Assembly (NCBI RefSeq): GCF_037975245.1
Contig: NC_092571.1
Coordinates: forward strand, 26,920,564 to 26,984,563
Direction of reading: 5' to 3'
DNA from: Apostichopus japonicus
Taxonomy: Eukaryota; Echinodermata; Holothuroidea; Aspidochirotida; Stichopodidae
DNA length: 64,000 nt
Both the position numbers and the translations under genes were made by a program. Of the stretch, positions 24,955-38,290 are shown piece after piece. The notes under the pieces were generated by a model. That model made no database searches and was not told the DNA's origin. It saw only the letters and a program-made list of their open reading frames with translations. Within the stretch, counting starts at the first letter, position 1, and every line of letters begins with the position of its first letter.

Positions 24955-26290
24955 AAGTCTTGTGGGACCCCAATCTTTGGCAATTCTGTTACATGTACAC
25001 AGTATGTGGAAGATAATCAGGGTCCTAATCAACTCATCTGCCTTCTTGAAAATCTGACTCTGATCCCCTTCAGATGTCAAGGTCACATCCAGGGTCCTAC
25101 TCATCAACGTCCTCTGCTCCCTAGAAGTTTAGACTCTGATCCCCTTCAGATGTCAACATCATATCCAGGGTCCTACTCTTCAACATCCTCTGCTCCCTAG
25201 ATGGATCTGACTCTGATCCCCTTCAGATGTCAACATCATATCCAGGGTCCTACTCCTCACGATCCCCTGCTCCCTAGATGGATCTGACTCTGATCCCCTT
25301 CAGATGTCAAGGTCATATCCAGGGTCCTACTCATCAACGTCCTCTGCTCCCTAGAAGGTCTGACTCTGATCCCCTTCAGATGTCAAGGTCATATCCAGGG
25401 TCCTACTCCTCAACAACCTCTGCTCCCTTGAAGATCAGACTCTGATCCCCTTCAGTTGTCAATATCATATCCAGGGTCTTACTCCTCAACGTCCTCTGCT
25501 ACCTAGATGGATCTGACTCTGATCTCCTTCAGATGTCAAGGTCATATCCAGGGTCCTACTCATCAACGTCCTCTGCTACCTAGAAGGTCTGACTCTGATC
25601 CCCTTCAGATGTCAAGGTCATATCCAGGGTCCTACTCATCAACGTCCTCTGCTACCTAGAAGGTCTGACTCTGATCCCCTTCAGATGTCAAGGTCATATC
25701 CAGGGTCCTACTCCTCAACAACTTCTGCTCCCTTGAAGATCAGACTCTGATCCCCTTCAGTTGTCAATATCATATCCAGGGTCTTACTCCTCAACGTCCT
25801 CTGCTCCCTAGATGGATCTGAATCTGATCTCCTTCAGATGTCAAGGTCATATCCAGGGTCCTACTCATCAACGTCCTCTGCTACCTAGAAGGTCTGACTC
25901 TGATCCCCTTCAGATGTCAAGGTCATATCCAGGGTCCTACTCATCAACGTCCTCTGCTACCTAGAAGGTCTGACTCTGATCCCCTTCAGATGTCAAGGTC
26001 ATATCCAGGGTCCTACTCCTCAACAACCTCTGCTCCCTTGAAGATCAGACTCTGATCCCCTTCAGTTGTCAATATCATATCTAGGGTCTTACTCCTCAAC
26101 GTCCTCTGCTCCCTAGATGGATCTGAATCTGATCTACTTCAGATGTCAAGGTGATATCCAGGGTCCTACTCATCAACGTCCTCTGCTCCCTAGAAATTCA
26201 GACTCTGATCCTCTTCAGATGTCAACATCATATCCAGGGTCCTACTCCTCACGATCCCCTGCTCCCTAGATGGATCTGAATCTGATCCCT
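24955..26290 (-). repeat. 76-bp satellite derived from the ELP5 terminal coding exon
   Basis: About 16 tandem units with a period of 75-77 bases; CAG(A/T)TGTCAA recurs at 25071, 25147, 25224, 25301, 25377, 25453 and onward to 26216. On the minus strand each unit ends GACCCTGGATATGACCTTGA then CATCTGA, which reads DPGYDLDI-stop. This corresponds to DPDDDLDI-stop, the true end of ELP5 at 26291. Earlier unit sequence aligns with the rest of that exon (QSQ, then F..., A.D..DE). The array abuts the stop codon and would form the ELP5 3' UTR if transcription continues. Confidence 0.92.
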
Positions 26291-29200
26291 TCAGATGTCA
26301 AGGTCATCATCAGGGTCCTCCTCATCAAAGTCATCTGCCTCATCTGGTTCATAGAAGATCTGACTCTGACCTCCATCAGATGACCTATAATAAAGAAGGA
26401 GAATAATTTAAAGGTGCAACAAAGCTGGAAATAATGTATCTGTTATAACTTAGCAAATTCCAAATGCAAACCAGAAATAGGAAAACAGACTGCATTGTGG
26501 TTTTGATGACACTTTAAAATAAACTGTTGACAAATGAACACATGTATTTTGGTTACATCATTTGCAATCCTATTTTGTACAATAGTTTGTAATAAAATAA
26601 TACGTTTTCATTTTAGCTATTTTAACCGACAAGGAAGCTGAGATACTTACTTATCTTGTCTTGAAGTGTACGGTAAGACAACATTCTCCTTAGCTTTCCT
26701 TTCGGAATCTTTCAAAGTAAGGTTAAAAGTCAGGTTGGCTGTTGGATCAGGCTGAAAAAAGGTAAATTAACCTTGAAAATTAGGAAAACAATATGCATAG
26801 AGCTGATCCTACGGTAGTATTTGAAAGATCATTAGCATGATAAAATATATAAAACAAATCTGGCTCATGAAAAAATAATCATATAGGATCATTGTATTGA
26901 GTTTTATACCATTTTAAATTTGTCTAAAACTTTGTAAAAGGCAGAAAATGGGAAGAAGGGGGTGGGTGAAGAAAAGGGAGGGATGAAGGAGGGTAGGGCA
27001 TATGGTGACAGTTATACTTCTGAAGTTCAATTCAGTTAATAAAGTATCTTATCTGAGGACACTTACCTGAACTTCTTCAAATGGAGTTAATGCTTGCTGA
27101 CCAACTTGCAGCACTGAACAAACAATAGATCTGTCATTTACTGTGTAGGATTCTTTCTAAAACAAAGATATTAAATGAAAAGTGAAAACAGTAGTATTAC
27201 AGAAATCAGATTCTCGGCCTCAAAACTCAACCAAAAACATCAAATTGTTCAACAATAGTACAGCAATATATTTATGATTGCGATACACATGCTACTACTA
27301 CAAAAACGTGCATGATCATAACAACAGAACAGTGATTTGTAACAAAATTATCAAAACTTATCAGCAACATAATGCAGGAGCACATCCCACCACTTCCTGT
27401 TCATAACACATAGACATGAATACAGTGGTGTCACGAGCAGTTAAGGCTGCAGCAGTCCCCCTTTAGAAGGCTTCATATTTCCCCACTTATTAAGACAAAT
27501 AAACTACTTTACCCCTTATTTTCTGGGTCCCCTAATTGACCCAGGGCCGTGGGGTGTCCCCTCCCCCTCCCCCCTTCCCTCACAGGCTTGTGTTTTGTCA
27601 TTACCTGTCTCTTCACCTTTCCACTTTTCTTGTTTACGGTAATTTCAAAATTTCCACCAGCTTCATCTGATGCTGACGAGGTTGGTCTGATAGGTAATAA
27701 TCTGATTTGTATGTTGGCTAGATGTCTCAGAGCATTCAGTGTTTTCTCTGTATGTAAGTCTGCATGTATTAAGCCCAGCACACAGACACTCTGAATCTCT
27801 GTCAAAGAAGATAGAGAGAATATTAAAACATTTGGTGTTATTAAAGTTTGCAGTGTGTCAAGCCGTCTAAACATTCACATCTGATTGGATAATGGATTTA
27901 CCATCAGTCTATCTACTATATAAGAGACATGTACTATGTATGCTGTTTCTGACTATTTTTCTGCATGTAATCTACAAGTTATTAATCATTTCACCTAACA
28001 TAGAAATTTTGACCGACATTTTATGGCAAAAAACATTGTTTCTTGTGTGACTTTTGTAGACTACTGAGGATGCAATTGTGATACTAACTGTATATTTTTG
28101 TTAGTGTTGCTATGTAGAGCAAATGGCAAAGTAATCCATATCAGAAGACTTGGTGTTTACAATTCCCAAAAAATCAAGGGCAAATTAAAGTTAGCAACGA
28201 AAAATAGGAGGTGTTGCACGCACATGGAAGGCATGTCATACACATGTGGTTACATTACTATTCAAAACCTGTGTCGTACAAGGAATGCATTTTACATGAA
28301 ACATAAAAGGCAATGAAGGACAATGGTCTATAGAATGAGCAAAGCTCCTGAAAATATTTCTCTTTGGTAAACAAACATATGTATGTACATTTTGTAAAGT
28401 TATTATTATTAAAATAGCAAAATTAAGAAAAAAATTCCATATATCGCCCAACAGTATTTCAAATTTTTACCTGGAATACCTTTGGTAGCATGTAAGAGAG
28501 ACCATATAGATGTGGAAATGACAGAGTCAGTCTGATATGGCAGGAATGAACTGATGACATCAACTACTACAGCAATCTTTGAGGATGACGAGGCCCTTGG
28601 TGTAGACCAGACCCCCGAGAAGAGATCTTCATCTGAATTTACTCTCAAAGTGTCATCTTCAGAAACATTCCTTCAGAATAGTATTGAAGCAAAAAAAAAA
28701 TGGAATTTCAAACAATGCATTTACTGGTGATTGTTAAAACAACATTAATGCAAGGGTTACGATTATCATCGAAACTTTTTGTGTTACTTACCATCCAAGG
28801 GGGTTTGTCCAGTAATCATGAACAACTACTTTGCTGAAGGCTTCAGGTTCAAAGAATTTCTTTACTTCATCTGGTTCAACTTCTGATATTATAACATGAA
28901 TTTCATCCACTCTGCAAAGACAACAATAGTCTTGCTGTCAGTTTAGTAAGTAGATTATTTTTACTTCTTTACTTTACATCATGCACTGTACTTTTGTCTG
29001 CATCAGGTTTCAAACTTAACCCTGCTACATTGGCTCAATGTCATTTACAGAAAATGTCAACACAAATGGTAAAAAACACTTTAACTTCATTTCTTACAGC
29101 CTGGACATGATTACTGTAGCTTTTACCAGGGTTAATAAGCTAAAATTGAACATTTGACTATTTACTGATTCACACATCTATAGCAGGATTCTCATAAGAC

Positions 29201-30078
29201 ATATATATGTGAGGTAGTTGCCAAGTATACAGATTTTCTATTGTTCACCAAGAATTTGGCATAAAAACACAGTAGATAATGGTATCACTTTTAAGTGTCA
29301 ATGGTTCACAAAGATTATCTTTAAATCTTGCAGTATGATCAGACATACTTTGATAGTGATTTGTTCAATAAAGTAGGATAGTACTGTAACTCTTTCTGTA
29401 ATTCATATGCAAGTTGTGAGGAGCGTAGATTAGTATGTACCATTTATAGTAAGCTTGATAACTTTACAAGGTTTCTTTTGTGATATTAGACTAAGTAGTA
29501 CAGTATTGTACTTGTACTAACAAGGCTGCACAGGGATTTATCCCTATGCATGACTTTTGACACACTGCAATGCCATTGTTATCAACTGTTTAACTTCACT
29601 TTCACTTGATTATAACATACGTCATATGATCTAACTGTACTGTACTCAATTTACATCCTGTATACAAACCTTTGTGGGTTTTTAGTGTTGGAAAGACAAT
29701 TACTTTCATGTGCTTCAGGTACAGTACTGTATAATATTGGTACCGTACTCTTTTATGGTATCTCTGCTAGTCTGCTTAGAAAGTTGCTGGTACTATCATA
29801 TTGTATATCAAACAATTACAAATTCTACGATAAAAACTATCCAAGTACTGTACTGCTTATACCCAACGAACAAGCTACAACTAGAACATTGTATGCCTGC
29901 ATATAAATGTGAAAAATATTAGGGCATGACAGAAAACAGCTCAACAAATCAACCTCATCCAACATGCATAACTCAAAGAGAGAAAACAAAATGACAAACT
30001 GTACAAAGATTCCATACCTGTCCAGTACATGGTTCGCTAAGGCAAATAGCAACTGCTTGCCACTATGGTTAAGTGAGT
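26291..30078 (-). CDS. ELP5: Elongator complex protein 5 (5' end missing)
   Basis: Minus-strand exons in order: 30078-30018, 28911-28792, 28670-28471, 27798-27605, 27156-27067, 26751-26651, 26384-26291. All are GT-AG with consistent phases, giving 285 aa. Elp5 is a RecA-like subunit of the Elp456 ring of Elongator, needed for wobble-uridine modification of tRNA. Diagnostic segments are VHDYWTNPLGW, VCVLGLIHADLH, TANLTFNLTLK...ERKAKE and the acidic tail FYEPDEADDFDEEDPDDDLD ending in I, which mirrors the vertebrate C-terminus. The first visible exon (DSLNHSGKQLLFALANHVLD) enters in phase 1, so a short upstream exon encoding about 15-20 residues is required. It was not found, and the intron leading to it is filled with satellite and transposon sequence. 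Expected length near 300 aa fits the family. Confidence 0.93.
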
Positions 30079-30138
30079 CTGTTAAAAAACAAGAAAACAA
30101 AAAACAAAATCAGTATATCCTCAAAGAGCAGAGTTGGG

Positions 30139-31175
30139 TAAATTGTGTTAACCAAAAAATACGTTCCTTGCTTGAGAGTGAAAGTTTAGTGTACATACAC
30201 AGTATCATTCTACACAACAATAATTTAGATGCCTCAATAGACACAATAGACAAAAGACACAACAATAATTGTGTTTAAAACCCAAAATACATTCCTTGTT
30301 TGAAAGTGAAAGTCTAGTGTACTGTACATACACAGTATTATTCTACACAACAATCATTTAGATGCCTCAATAGACACAATAGACAAAAGACACAACAATA
30401 ATTGTGTTAACCAGAAATACGGTTCTTGTTTGAAAGTGAAAGTATAGTGTACATACACAGTATCATTCTACACAACAATCATTTAGATGCCTCAATAGAC
30501 ACAATAGACAAAAGACACAACAATAATTGTGTTAACCAGAAATACGGTTCTTGTTTGAAAGTGAAAGTATAGTGTACATACACAGTATCATTCTACACAA
30601 CAATCATTTAGATGCCTCAATAGACACAATAGACAAAAGACACAACAATAATTGTGTTAACCAGAAATACGGTTCTTGTTTGAAAGTGAAAGTATAGTGT
30701 ACATACACAGTATCATTCTACACAACAATCATTTAGATGCCTCAATAGACACAATAGACAAAAGACACAACAATAATTGTGTTTAAAACCCAAAATACAT
30801 TCCTTGTTTGAAAGTGAAAGTCTAGTGTACTGTACATACACAGTATTATTCTACACAACAATCATTTAGATGCCTCAATAGACACAATAGACAAAAGACA
30901 CAACAATAATTGTGTTAACCAGAAATACGGTTCTTGTTTGAAAGTGAAAGTATAGTGTACATACACAGTATCATTCTACACAACAATCATTTAGATGCCT
31001 CAATAGACACAATAGACAAAAGACACAACAATAATTGTGTTTAAAACCCAAAATACATTCCTTGTTTGAAAGTGAAAGTCTAGTGTACTGTACATACACA
31101 GTATTATTCTACACAACAATCATTTAGATGCCTCAATAGACACAATAGACAAAAGACACAACAATAATTGTGTTA
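30139..31175 (+). repeat. 125-bp satellite, left part, about eight monomers
   Basis: Monomer starts (GTGTTAACC or GTGTTTAAAACC) fall at about 30145, 30271, 30404, 30529, 30654, 30779, 30912 and 31037. There are two subtypes: a 125-bp form with ACCAGAAATACGGTTC, and a 133-bp form with AAAACCCAAAATACATTCC and an extra ACTGT. The array lies in the 5' intron of ELP5. It stops mid-monomer at the TA where the 7.2 kb element is inserted. Confidence 0.95.
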
Positions 31176-31189
31176 CCCATACAAAAAAG

Positions 31190-31815
31190 TCCTGCAGGAA
31201 TCCTGCAGGAATCTTGTAGGAATCCTACAGGATTCCTGCATATGGAACAGGATTCCTTCCAAATGGAGATTGAACTATAAACCACTTAGTGTTAGAAACT
31301 TGATTTTTTCATTGTAGTGCAGGATTCTTTTACAAAAATACATGATTCTTGAATTCACTATAAAAACTCTTCATTAACAAACATGAATCCTTCAAATGCA
31401 AGCAGGAATCCTTCAGCCACAGTCTGGAATCCTTCATACACATGCAGGATTCTTTCATTTACGTACAAGAATCCTTCATATGCATGCAGGATTCCATGAT
31501 GCTTGTACAGGAATCCTTCATAAGCATGCAGGATTCCTTTATTTACGTACACGAGTCCTTCATATGCATCCGGGATTCCTTAATACACATACAAGAATCC
31601 TTCGTAAACATGCAGGAATCCTTCATTAACCTACAAGAATCCTTCACTCAGTCTATACACATGCAGAAATCCTTCATACACATGTAGAAATCCTTTATAC
31701 AAAATTATTAGGGTTGCATACAAAAATCCTTTACATATGCACACAGGACTCCTTCATATACATGCAGGAATCCTTCATACTGTATGCATGCAAGAATCCT
31801 TCATTCACGTTGTAC
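31190..31815 (+). repeat. ~22-bp minisatellite in the element's left arm
   Basis: Units resembling CATGCAGGAATCCTTCATAC repeat about 20 times, degenerating toward the right. The shared core AGGAATCCT(G/T)CA also occurs in the TIR-proximal sequence, so this array probably grew from the element's own end. Confidence 0.85.
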
Positions 31816-31959
31816 ATGTATGAGTTTTAAAATATTTAGAGAAATTTATCTCTCTATTATTTTCTCTCCCTCTATTAATTAATAGAGGCACTCCATTACG
31901 TTGTTTACTAGAAATATGTGAGAATGTATTTACATTGTACTCATGATTTTTAAAAGACT

Positions 31960-33290
31960 CTGCAAGATATTTTACAGGATTTTACAGGATTCTGGAGTAG
32001 ATATACATGGATATTAACAGGATTGTGCAGGATTGTTTTTAAAGTTTATGCAAGATAATTTACAGGATTGTACATGATTACTAAAATGTTATGCAAGATA
32101 ATATACAAAACTTTTAAAAGACAATGCAAGACAATTTACAGGATTGTAAAGGACTTTTAATTTTACAAATTACAAGATTTAACAGCAGTTTTGAAAGACT
32201 ATTTACAGGATTGCATTGGACTTTTAATATATTTTCATAAGAAATTACAGGATTGTGCATGACTTTTAAAGGACTATGCAAGACAATTTACAGGATTGTG
32301 CAGGATTATTAAAAGAATATGCAAGATAATATACAGGATTGTACAGGACTTTTAAAAGATTATGCAAGACAATTAACAGGATTGTACAGGACTTTTGAAA
32401 GACTATTCAAAATAATATACAGGATGGGACCGGACTTTTCAAAGACAGTGCAAGAAATTATACAATAATACAGGATTTTAAGGTTATGCAAGATAATTTA
32501 CAGGATTGTACAGGACTTTTAAAAGACTATGCAAGATAATATACAGGATTGTACAGAATTTTTGAAAGACTATGCAAGATAATTTACAGGATTGTACAGG
32601 ACTTTTGAAAGACTATGCAAATAATATACAGGATTGTACAGGACTTTTGAAAGACTATGCAAGAACATTTCCAGGATTGTACAGGACTTTTGAAAGACTA
32701 TGCAAGAATATTTACAGGATTGTACAGGACTTTTGAAAGACTATGCAAGATAATATACAGGATGGAACCGGATTTTTGAGAGACTATATGCAAGAAATTA
32801 TACAGGATTTTAAAAGATTATGCAAGATAATTTACAGGATTGAACAGGACTTTTAAAAGACTATGCAAGAAAATTTACAGGATTGTACAGGACTTTTGAA
32901 AGACTATGCAAGATAATTTACATATTGTACAGGACTTTTGAAAGACTATGCAAGATAATTTACAGGATTGTACAGGACTTTTAAAAGACTATGCAAGATA
33001 ATTACAGGATAATAAAGGACTTTAAAAAATTATGCAAGAAAATTTACAGGATTTTTGAAAGACTATGCAAGATAATATACAGGATGGAACCGGATTTTTG
33101 AAAGACTATGCAAGAAATTATACAGGATTTTAAAAGATTATGCAAGATAATTTACAGGATTGTACAGGACTTTTAAAAGACAATGCAAGATAATTACAGG
33201 ATTGTACAGGACTTTTAAAAGACAATGCAAGATAATTACAGGATTGTTTAGGGCTTTTGAAAGTCTATGCATCACAAATTAAAGGATTGT
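31960..33290 (+). repeat. ~43-bp array, left arm
   Basis: Units of the form ACAGGATTGTACAGGACTTT, TGAAAGACTATGCAAGATAA and TT are repeated about 28 times with small indels. This is the inverse of the array at 37265-38290. Together they could fold into kilobase-scale stems. Confidence 0.9.
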
Positions 33291-33830
33291 TCATAATTTA
33301 TGAGAGAGAAGTTCTTCCAGTTTATAATTTAATACGCAGCATACACCTGCATTATTTTGATGTGATTGAGATGAGCTCGCATCTATATTTAGATCAGTGA
33401 TTCATAGTCACTGAAAGTAAAACGCATATTGCCAAGCCAAGATCAAGATTAAAATAATTAATGTATAATTTATATTGTGATTCAACTTTTCCCAATTTAT
33501 CGTTATTTTGAATTTTTGATATAAATTAATTATATTCATAATTTTCAGTGACATAAAACTCTCAAATTGGGAGGTCTAAGACAATTTTCTCCATTTTTGA
33601 TAATCACATTGTGTACGAGGTTAAAGTTGACCTTTGACTCCAACACCATATTCAATTCGAAACCGCGAAGCAACGCGTAGGCAGCTGTTTAACTTCTGCA
33701 CAGCGTAAGCATTGCCTGGCATAGTTTTACACGATCACTCTGATACAAATAAATTGATTTACAAAATAATTTTTGTGGGAATTTCTAAGCAACTTTCAAC
33801 TGTTACTCACCCAAGAAGGTCTACAGAAGA

Positions 33831-35431
33831 ATGGAATTATTAACCGCCTACCTGTTATTCCTTGAACTTGGAGGTAAAACTAATGTTAATTGTTAGGCCA
33901 CTAGTAGTATTATGGTTAGTGTAACCGTAGTTAGGCTGGCGTTTTGCAATACACAAGTGCAATGACAGTGAGTAGCTTAGGCTTCTACTGTGGCATTCTT
34001 AACACCAAACTGCATTAAAAACATCAGTTAACATTGTGTTATGTGTGTTTTGGGCTAGATTGAACACAGTGGCACGTCATCTTCTATGTATTTCCAAACA
34101 AATGCTGGGACTAAGACTCAATACTTTATTTGAAGCCTAGGCTACACTCATTTGGTAAAGATTCCCTGTAGTTTCCCATGTGAATCTACAGTAAATGGGT
34201 ACAGGGTAGGGCCTGTAGGCTATGTAGGCCTAGTATGTGATTGAATAAAGCAAGGCTAAATCTTCAAACATACAGTACTAGTACAGTAGGCTGAACAAAT
34301 TATGTTGGCTAGTCACCGGTATTATATACTTTAGCACTACTAGCCTAGTAAGACTAAATGAAAGGATTGAAAGCCAAACTTAGTGTAACAAAGTACTGAT
34401 TCTTCTCTAGCCTAGGTCTGAACAGGCTTGTTAATGTTAAGTGAGCAAGCAATATAACAACTAAAAACGATTAGGCCTATAGTATAAATAAGTTGGTTCA
34501 GTGCATTTGTGTTTCTAAAATTTTATATTTTTAGATCATAAAAACAAACAAAGATTTAGCCTATGTTTTATTATCTCTGTAGTCTGGGCATTTGATTCTG
34601 GTTGCAATGATGAGGACACTCTGGTTCAAATGTTCAGCTTTATATAGTCTGCATCAAACTTTGGAATTGCTTTTTTGAGACTATTGTGGAAGCAAATCCC
34701 ACAACCTTTTTGTGGTAACAACTTTATTTCATTTTCTTCAAATGATGAATACTTCTCTTTTGCTGTTTCCTTTTTCCAGGAAGAATTGAAAAGCCAAATA
34801 TCCAGGTCAAGGGTGAGGTTTCCTGTGATGTACTACACCAGTGTGGAGGCAACAACAGAAGTGGAGAAAAGTGTTATATATGGCTTAAAGACATTTTGTG
34901 TTAAGTTGATATATGTGTACCCTTTGCAGGACCAAAGAGTTTATCCGAGAGTCCAAAAGCATGGAACAAGTGCCATAGAGAAAAAAATGGAAGAGTGAGT
35001 TTAACTATTGTACCCAACTGTGTAATGACAATAAAGATACTTTTCATTACCTGTTTTAAAAGAAAAACAGTCTGGTACATCATTTACGTGCAAGCTTCAT
35101 AAGTAAGGTGAATTTGTAACAGATTTGGGATGAGTATTTACATTATAAACATGATTATTAAGCTTTGAAAAATAACTTGGTGTTATACTGTGCAAAGCAA
35201 ATAATTATTTGGATAAGCTGCTATTTCCTGGCTTATAATTTGAGGGACCTAGATTAAATGTTTACCTCCCAATATGTTATAAAATTTTGATGTTTATGAT
35301 AATGTGAGTTATCATGTGCTAAATCTGTATCTATGCTTACACATATTGTATATCATATTTTCTGTTCACAGGTTAATATTTGTGCAGATTTTTGGCTTCC
35401 TGAAGACAAGTGGGAGGCCATTTGTAGTTAA
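33831..35431 (+). CDS. Possible four-exon small gene inside the TA-flanked element (66 aa)
   Basis: Exons 33831-33873, 34780-34812, 34930-34994 and 35372-35431 join in frame with canonical signals: donors GTAAAA, GTGAGG, GTGAGT; acceptors TTTTCCAG, TTTGCAG, GTTCACAG. The peptide begins MELLTAYLLFLELGG and ends VNICADFWLPEDKWEAICS. The segment ICADFWLPEDKW faintly recalls the IC..HF.PED end of a THAP domain, but the zinc-binding histidine and N-terminal cysteines are absent. If the donor at 34813 is not used, the second exon stops after 55 aa in total. A further possible exon starts at 36562. Coding status is uncertain; it could be a non-coding RNA or captured gene debris. Confidence 0.25.
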
Positions 35432-37264
35432 GAGAAACACTATATGTTCATGAAACTTTACTGGTGTCAATTTGGGGTACCAACACTTTAAAATGAAAGT
35501 CGTGAGGAACTCTTTCCCAAGATTCAACAGTGACAGAGATGCAAAACCGCTGTTGTCTCCCGTGAAGGTTAATGCTATGAAAGGTTAGTCATTATGAAAA
35601 GCTTTCAAACGAGTAACATTTATATTACAAGCTCATGACTTAGTACAAAGTGTACAAAATAATTTACTGGATAAGCTGTTTTCCAGGAGAAAATCATTTT
35701 TTAACACTGACAGAACTATTTATCAGTAGGATTATGCATTCCAGTAGCTACCATGGTGGTGTAGTTTTTCCAACCAAAAGATTGAGCGAACCCAAATTCT
35801 AAACCAAAACAAAAATTGTCCGTCTAATGTTTAGAAACAAAAGCTAGCTTGCCCTTTGCGAAGGGCAACAGATCAAATGCATGCAAAACTGAAAAGACAT
35901 TCTTTGTGTTGGTATATAATATACATATGAAGTTGCAAAAATCTCTGCTAATTATAGAACCATCTTTGGGTGGTAGAAATTCTTTACCATTATGTTATTT
36001 AAGCTACTTAGGTATTGCATTACTTTCTGATTATAATGGAATACATAACCTCACTTGAAATTTCAAGTTTGTACAATTATGTTTATTGCTGTTGGTAAGA
36101 ATACTACCTATATGTTGTTATAAGTTCATGGTCACTGACCATGAACTTGGTCAGTAGAGGTCTAACTCTAAAATGCTTGTCAATGCTATAAGTCCAAAAA
36201 AGAAAGTTGCTTTAAGTCATGGTGTATATTTTGCCCTTGGAGGGTTTCAGAACTTTGTGATTGTCATAATTCAAGAATCAATTGTTGCTTCAACTTCAAA
36301 GTTCATCTTTCAATTAGGTGAGAAGGTTTTTCCTTTGGATTTGAGACAAACGAATGTACTTGGTTGGACTGATTGCTAGTCCATACAGGTTGGATACCAA
36401 CAGAGATAAATATTGTGAGACATTCTAAACCCCAGGAAAGTTTGAACTTAACTTTCCATGAAAGCACTCATCTAGCAATGTAAGAGAGTTTTAGGATCAC
36501 ACTATTACTGTAAATCATGATAAGTCAATTCTTAAGTGTTCAGTCACTTTGTTTCTTGCAGCACGGAACGTTTGAAAGAAAGCTGCAATTTACTGAGGGA
36601 GCTGCAAGATTCAGCAAATACATATCCAAGAAGCTGACATCGATCATAAAACAAAGGCCTTTAAACATTAGTAGCATATTATTTGTTTTCAATGGTTATT
36701 GCTTACCATTAAACAGTCTTTAGTTTTATTCAAACTGACAGCATATTGCTGTCACTTTACTTGTTAACTTGTACCGTCCAGTCGAGTCTGACCCCTGGTG
36801 ATGACCATGGCTTTCATCCTCCAATCCTTCCGGCTCCTGGTTGCCCTCGCAGTCCATCCAGAGTCAGCTCAGTTGCCTGCTTGACACCATCCATCCAAAG
36901 TGGCTGTCACTTACAAGTTAACTTTTCAGAGGAATTTTTCCAGACAGTACTTTTTTCAAAGTGGGATTAAACTTTAAACCCAAATTTTTTATTTTGTTTT
37001 TAACAGTTATTGTTTGACATAAAATGGTATTTAGTTTTATATTTAAATCCAGGAAATGGAAAGTATGTTGCTGTCACTTATAACTTAACTTTTCAAAGGA
37101 GATCTTCTGGACAGTTTTTTCTTAAAAGTGGCTTTAACCAAAACTATTATAGACTGATGGTGACTTTTACTTGGCAAAGTCATCTTTCCACTTTTGCCTT
37201 TTTTTTCTTTAAAGAACTAATATTTCTAGTAATCAGTATGTACAAATGCCAATAAACAGTATTC

Positions 37265-38290
37265 AGATCTGTAAATTACCTTGCATAATCTTTTTAATAG
37301 TCCTGTACAATCCTGTAAATAATCTTACATAATCTTTAAAAAGTCCTGTACAATCCTGTATATTATCTTGCATAGTATTTTAAGAATCCTGTACAATCAT
37401 GTTTTTTATCTTGCATAGTCTTTCAAAAATCCTGTACAATCCTGTAAATTATCTTGCATAATCTTTCAAAAGTCCTGTACAATCCTGTATATTATCTTGC
37501 ATAGTTTTACAAAAGTCCTGTACAATCCTGTAAATTATCCTGCATAGTCTTTCAAAAGTCCTGTACAATCCTGTAAATTATCTTGCATAGTCTTTCAAAA
37601 GTCCTGTACAATCCTGTAAATTTTCTTGCAGTCTTTCAAAAGTCCTGTACAAACCTGTATATTATCTTGCATAGTCTTTCATAAGTCCTGTACAATCCTG
37701 TATATTATCTTGCATAGTCTTTCAAAAGTCCTGTACAATCCTGTAAATTATCTTGCATAGTCTTTCAAAAGTCCTGTACTATCCTGTATACTATCCTGCA
37801 TAGTCTTTCAAAAGTCCTGTACAATCCTGCATATTATCTTGCATAGTCTTTTAAAAGTCCTGTACAATCCTGTATATTATCTTGCATAGTCTTTCAAAAG
37901 TCCTGTACAATCCTGTAAATTTTCTTGCATAGTCTTTCAAAAGTCCTGTACAATCCTGTAAATTTTCTTGCATAGTCTTTCAAAAGTCCTGTACAATCCT
38001 GTATATTATCTTGCATAGTCTTTCAAAAGTCCTGTACAATCCTGTAAATTATCTTGCATAGTCTTTCAAAAGTCCTGTACAATCCTGTATATTATCTTGC
38101 ATAGTCTTTCAAAAGTCCTGTACAATCCTGGAAATGTTCTTGCATAGTCTTTCAAAAGTCCTGTGCAATCCTGTAAATTATCTTGCATACTCTTTCAAAA
38201 GTCCTGTACAATCCTGCATATTATCTTGCATAAGTCTTTCAAAAGTCCTGTACAATCCTGTAAATTATCCTGCATAGTCCTTTAAAAGTC
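37265..38290 (-). repeat. ~43-bp array, right arm
   Basis: Units of the form AAATTATCTTGCATAGTCTT, TCAAAAGTCCTGTACAATCC and TGT are repeated about 23 times. These are the reverse complement of the left-arm units and much more homogeneous, suggesting recent amplification or homogenisation. Confidence 0.92.

Noticed and set aside
24871-25200. Plus-strand frame with Pro/Ser-rich repeats
   Set aside because: It is the antisense translation of the ELP5-derived satellite.
27509-27604. Extension of the ELP5 exon past GKVKRQ
   Set aside because: A consensus GTAATG donor at 27604 ends the exon in phase; the extension is intronic and not family-like.
31960-33290. Regular repeats resembling a CRISPR array
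   Set aside because: There are no unique spacers; the ~43-bp units are contiguous and degenerate, and the context is eukaryotic.
33790-33860. Candidate first exon of ELP5 on the minus strand with GTGAGT donor at 33794
   Set aside because: In the phase required by the next exon the frame has a stop codon a few codons before the donor, and it lies inside the mobile element.
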